Assembly (NCBI GenBank): GCA_049801375.1
Contig: JBARKJ010000059.1
Span: forward strand, 1-5,000
DNA length: 5,000 bases
Direction: 5' to 3'
Origin: JBARKJ01 sp049801375
Lineage (GTDB): Bacteria > Nitrospirota > JACRHJ01
Below, piece after piece: positions 4,745 through 5,000 of this stretch. Made by a program: the position numbers and the translations under genes. The stretch's first letter is position 1; the number at the start of each line of letters is the position of its first letter. Below the pieces are notes generated by a model that saw only the letters and a list, made by a program, of their open reading frames with translations, searched no databases and was not told where the DNA came from.

Positions 4745-4860
4745 TAGCGGGGAGCGCCCCTCCGGCAAGAGACTTACCTGTCCAGAGCGAAAGCGAAGAC
4801 AGAAAGTCTTAGCTTAACCGGATGCGGGGAGGTTTGCACCTCGCGTTTTCCTTTTTTTTC
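4745..4860 (+). promoter_or_regulatory. Structured tuf leader, probable transcription attenuator
   Basis: Between tRNA-Thr(GGU) and tuf lies RNA with alternative pairings. Hairpin A: GGGG (4749-4752) with CCCC (4757-4760). Hairpin B: AGACTT (4770-4775) with AAGTCT (4804-4809), continuing after a 2x1 internal loop as CTGTC (4778-4782) with GACAG (4798-4802), capped by a GAAA loop on two GC pairs. Long-range stem C: CCCCTCCGG (4757-4765) with CCGGA (4818-4822) plus GGGG (4826-4829), leaving a 3-nt bulge and enclosing B. Stem C consumes bases needed by the terminator at 4822-4859, and A consumes bases needed by C, the usual antiterminator/terminator logic. No promoter fits between the terminator and the tuf RBS, so tuf transcripts must cross it. 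The ligand or protein is unknown. Confidence 0.6.
4822..4859 (+). terminator. Intrinsic terminator just upstream of tuf
   Basis: ATGC (4822-4825) and GAGGT (4829-4833), with GGG bulged between them, pair with ACCTC-GCGT (4838-4846) around a TTGC loop. This is followed by a T-rich tract (TTTTCC, then eight T at 4852-4859). The tuf RBS begins about 4 nt later, so this either ends the tRNA transcript or conditionally controls tuf. Confidence 0.65.
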
Positions 4861-4873
4861 AAGGGGGACAGTA

Positions 4874-5000
4874 ATGGCTAAAGAGAAATTTGAGAGGAAG
4901 AAGCCGCATGTTAACGTCGGCACGATAGGCCACGTTGACCACGGTAAGACGACCTTGACGGCTGCGATAACGAAGGTATTGGCGACGAAGGGTCAGGCGA
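4874..5000 (+). CDS. tuf: Translation elongation factor Tu, N-terminal fragment
   Basis: The GTPase that delivers aminoacyl-tRNA to the ribosome. The first 42 codons are visible; the gene runs off the right edge (full EF-Tu is about 395-400 residues). The N-terminus MAKEKFERKKPHVNVGTIG is typical, and the G1/P-loop GHVDHGKT is at residues 19-26, with K25 and T26 contacting nucleotide phosphate and Mg. The ATG at 4874 is preceded by GGGGG (4863-4867), six bases upstream. Placement after tRNA-Thr(GGU) matches tufB-type loci, and expression probably depends on read-through of the leader terminator. Identity is certain from the motif and sequence. Confidence 0.98.
   Translation, partial: MAKEKFERKKPHVNVGTIGHVDHGKTTLTAAITKVLATKGQA

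Noticed and set aside
1..5000. CRISPR array, insertion sequence, prophage or toxin-antitoxin locus
   Set aside because: No regularly spaced repeats, transposase motifs, terminal inverted repeats with target duplications, or paired small ORFs of such types were seen.

Overview
The window reads as a chromosomal housekeeping segment of a moderately GC-rich bacterium with anaerobic respiratory traits. The clues are a Tat-exported, split-Soret-like c-type cytochrome, an EF-Tu N-terminus of ordinary bacterial type, tRNA genes with encoded CCA, and sigma70-like promoters. A deltaproteobacterial, Nitrospirota-like or related lineage fits, but the phylum cannot be fixed from this sequence.

Layout. 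Positions 1-911 (+) hold the 3' part of rlmB, a 23S rRNA 2'-O-methyltransferase; its frame is open to the left edge, so its start lies outside. Positions 912-1309 form an AT-richer spacer with one doubtful 89-codon minus-strand ORF and a strong bidirectional terminator hairpin (1264-1289). Positions 1310-2149 (-) encode a Tat-exported C_GCAxxG_C_C / split-Soret-type protein with one CXXCH haem site. Positions 2303-2608 (-) encode a small membrane-anchored or secreted protein of unknown function, with a good RBS and a TATAAT promoter upstream.

From 2835 rightward the strand switches to plus. The region is a variant of the tRNA-tuf cluster known from E. coli (thrU-tyrU-glyT-thrT-tufB): tRNA-Thr(UGU), tRNA-Tyr(GUA), tRNA-Gly(UCC), then a 418-residue exported TPR/gluzincin peptidase gene, tRNA-Thr(GGU), a structured leader, and the first 42 codons of tuf. 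The tRNA order is conserved, but a protease gene sits between tRNA-Gly and tRNA-Thr(GGU).

The parts most worth attention are these. (1) The roughly 120-nt tuf leader has a terminator hairpin with a T-tract just before the tuf RBS and a mutually exclusive long-range pairing, which looks like transcription attenuation. (2) The tRNA-Thr(UGU) gene has U rather than a purine at position 37. (3) The tRNA-Tyr promoter has a perfect palindrome overlapping its -35 box, and its leader hairpin captures the tRNA 5' end. (4) A protease mRNA is embedded in a tRNA transcript. All structures were worked out by eye; no folding or database search was run.
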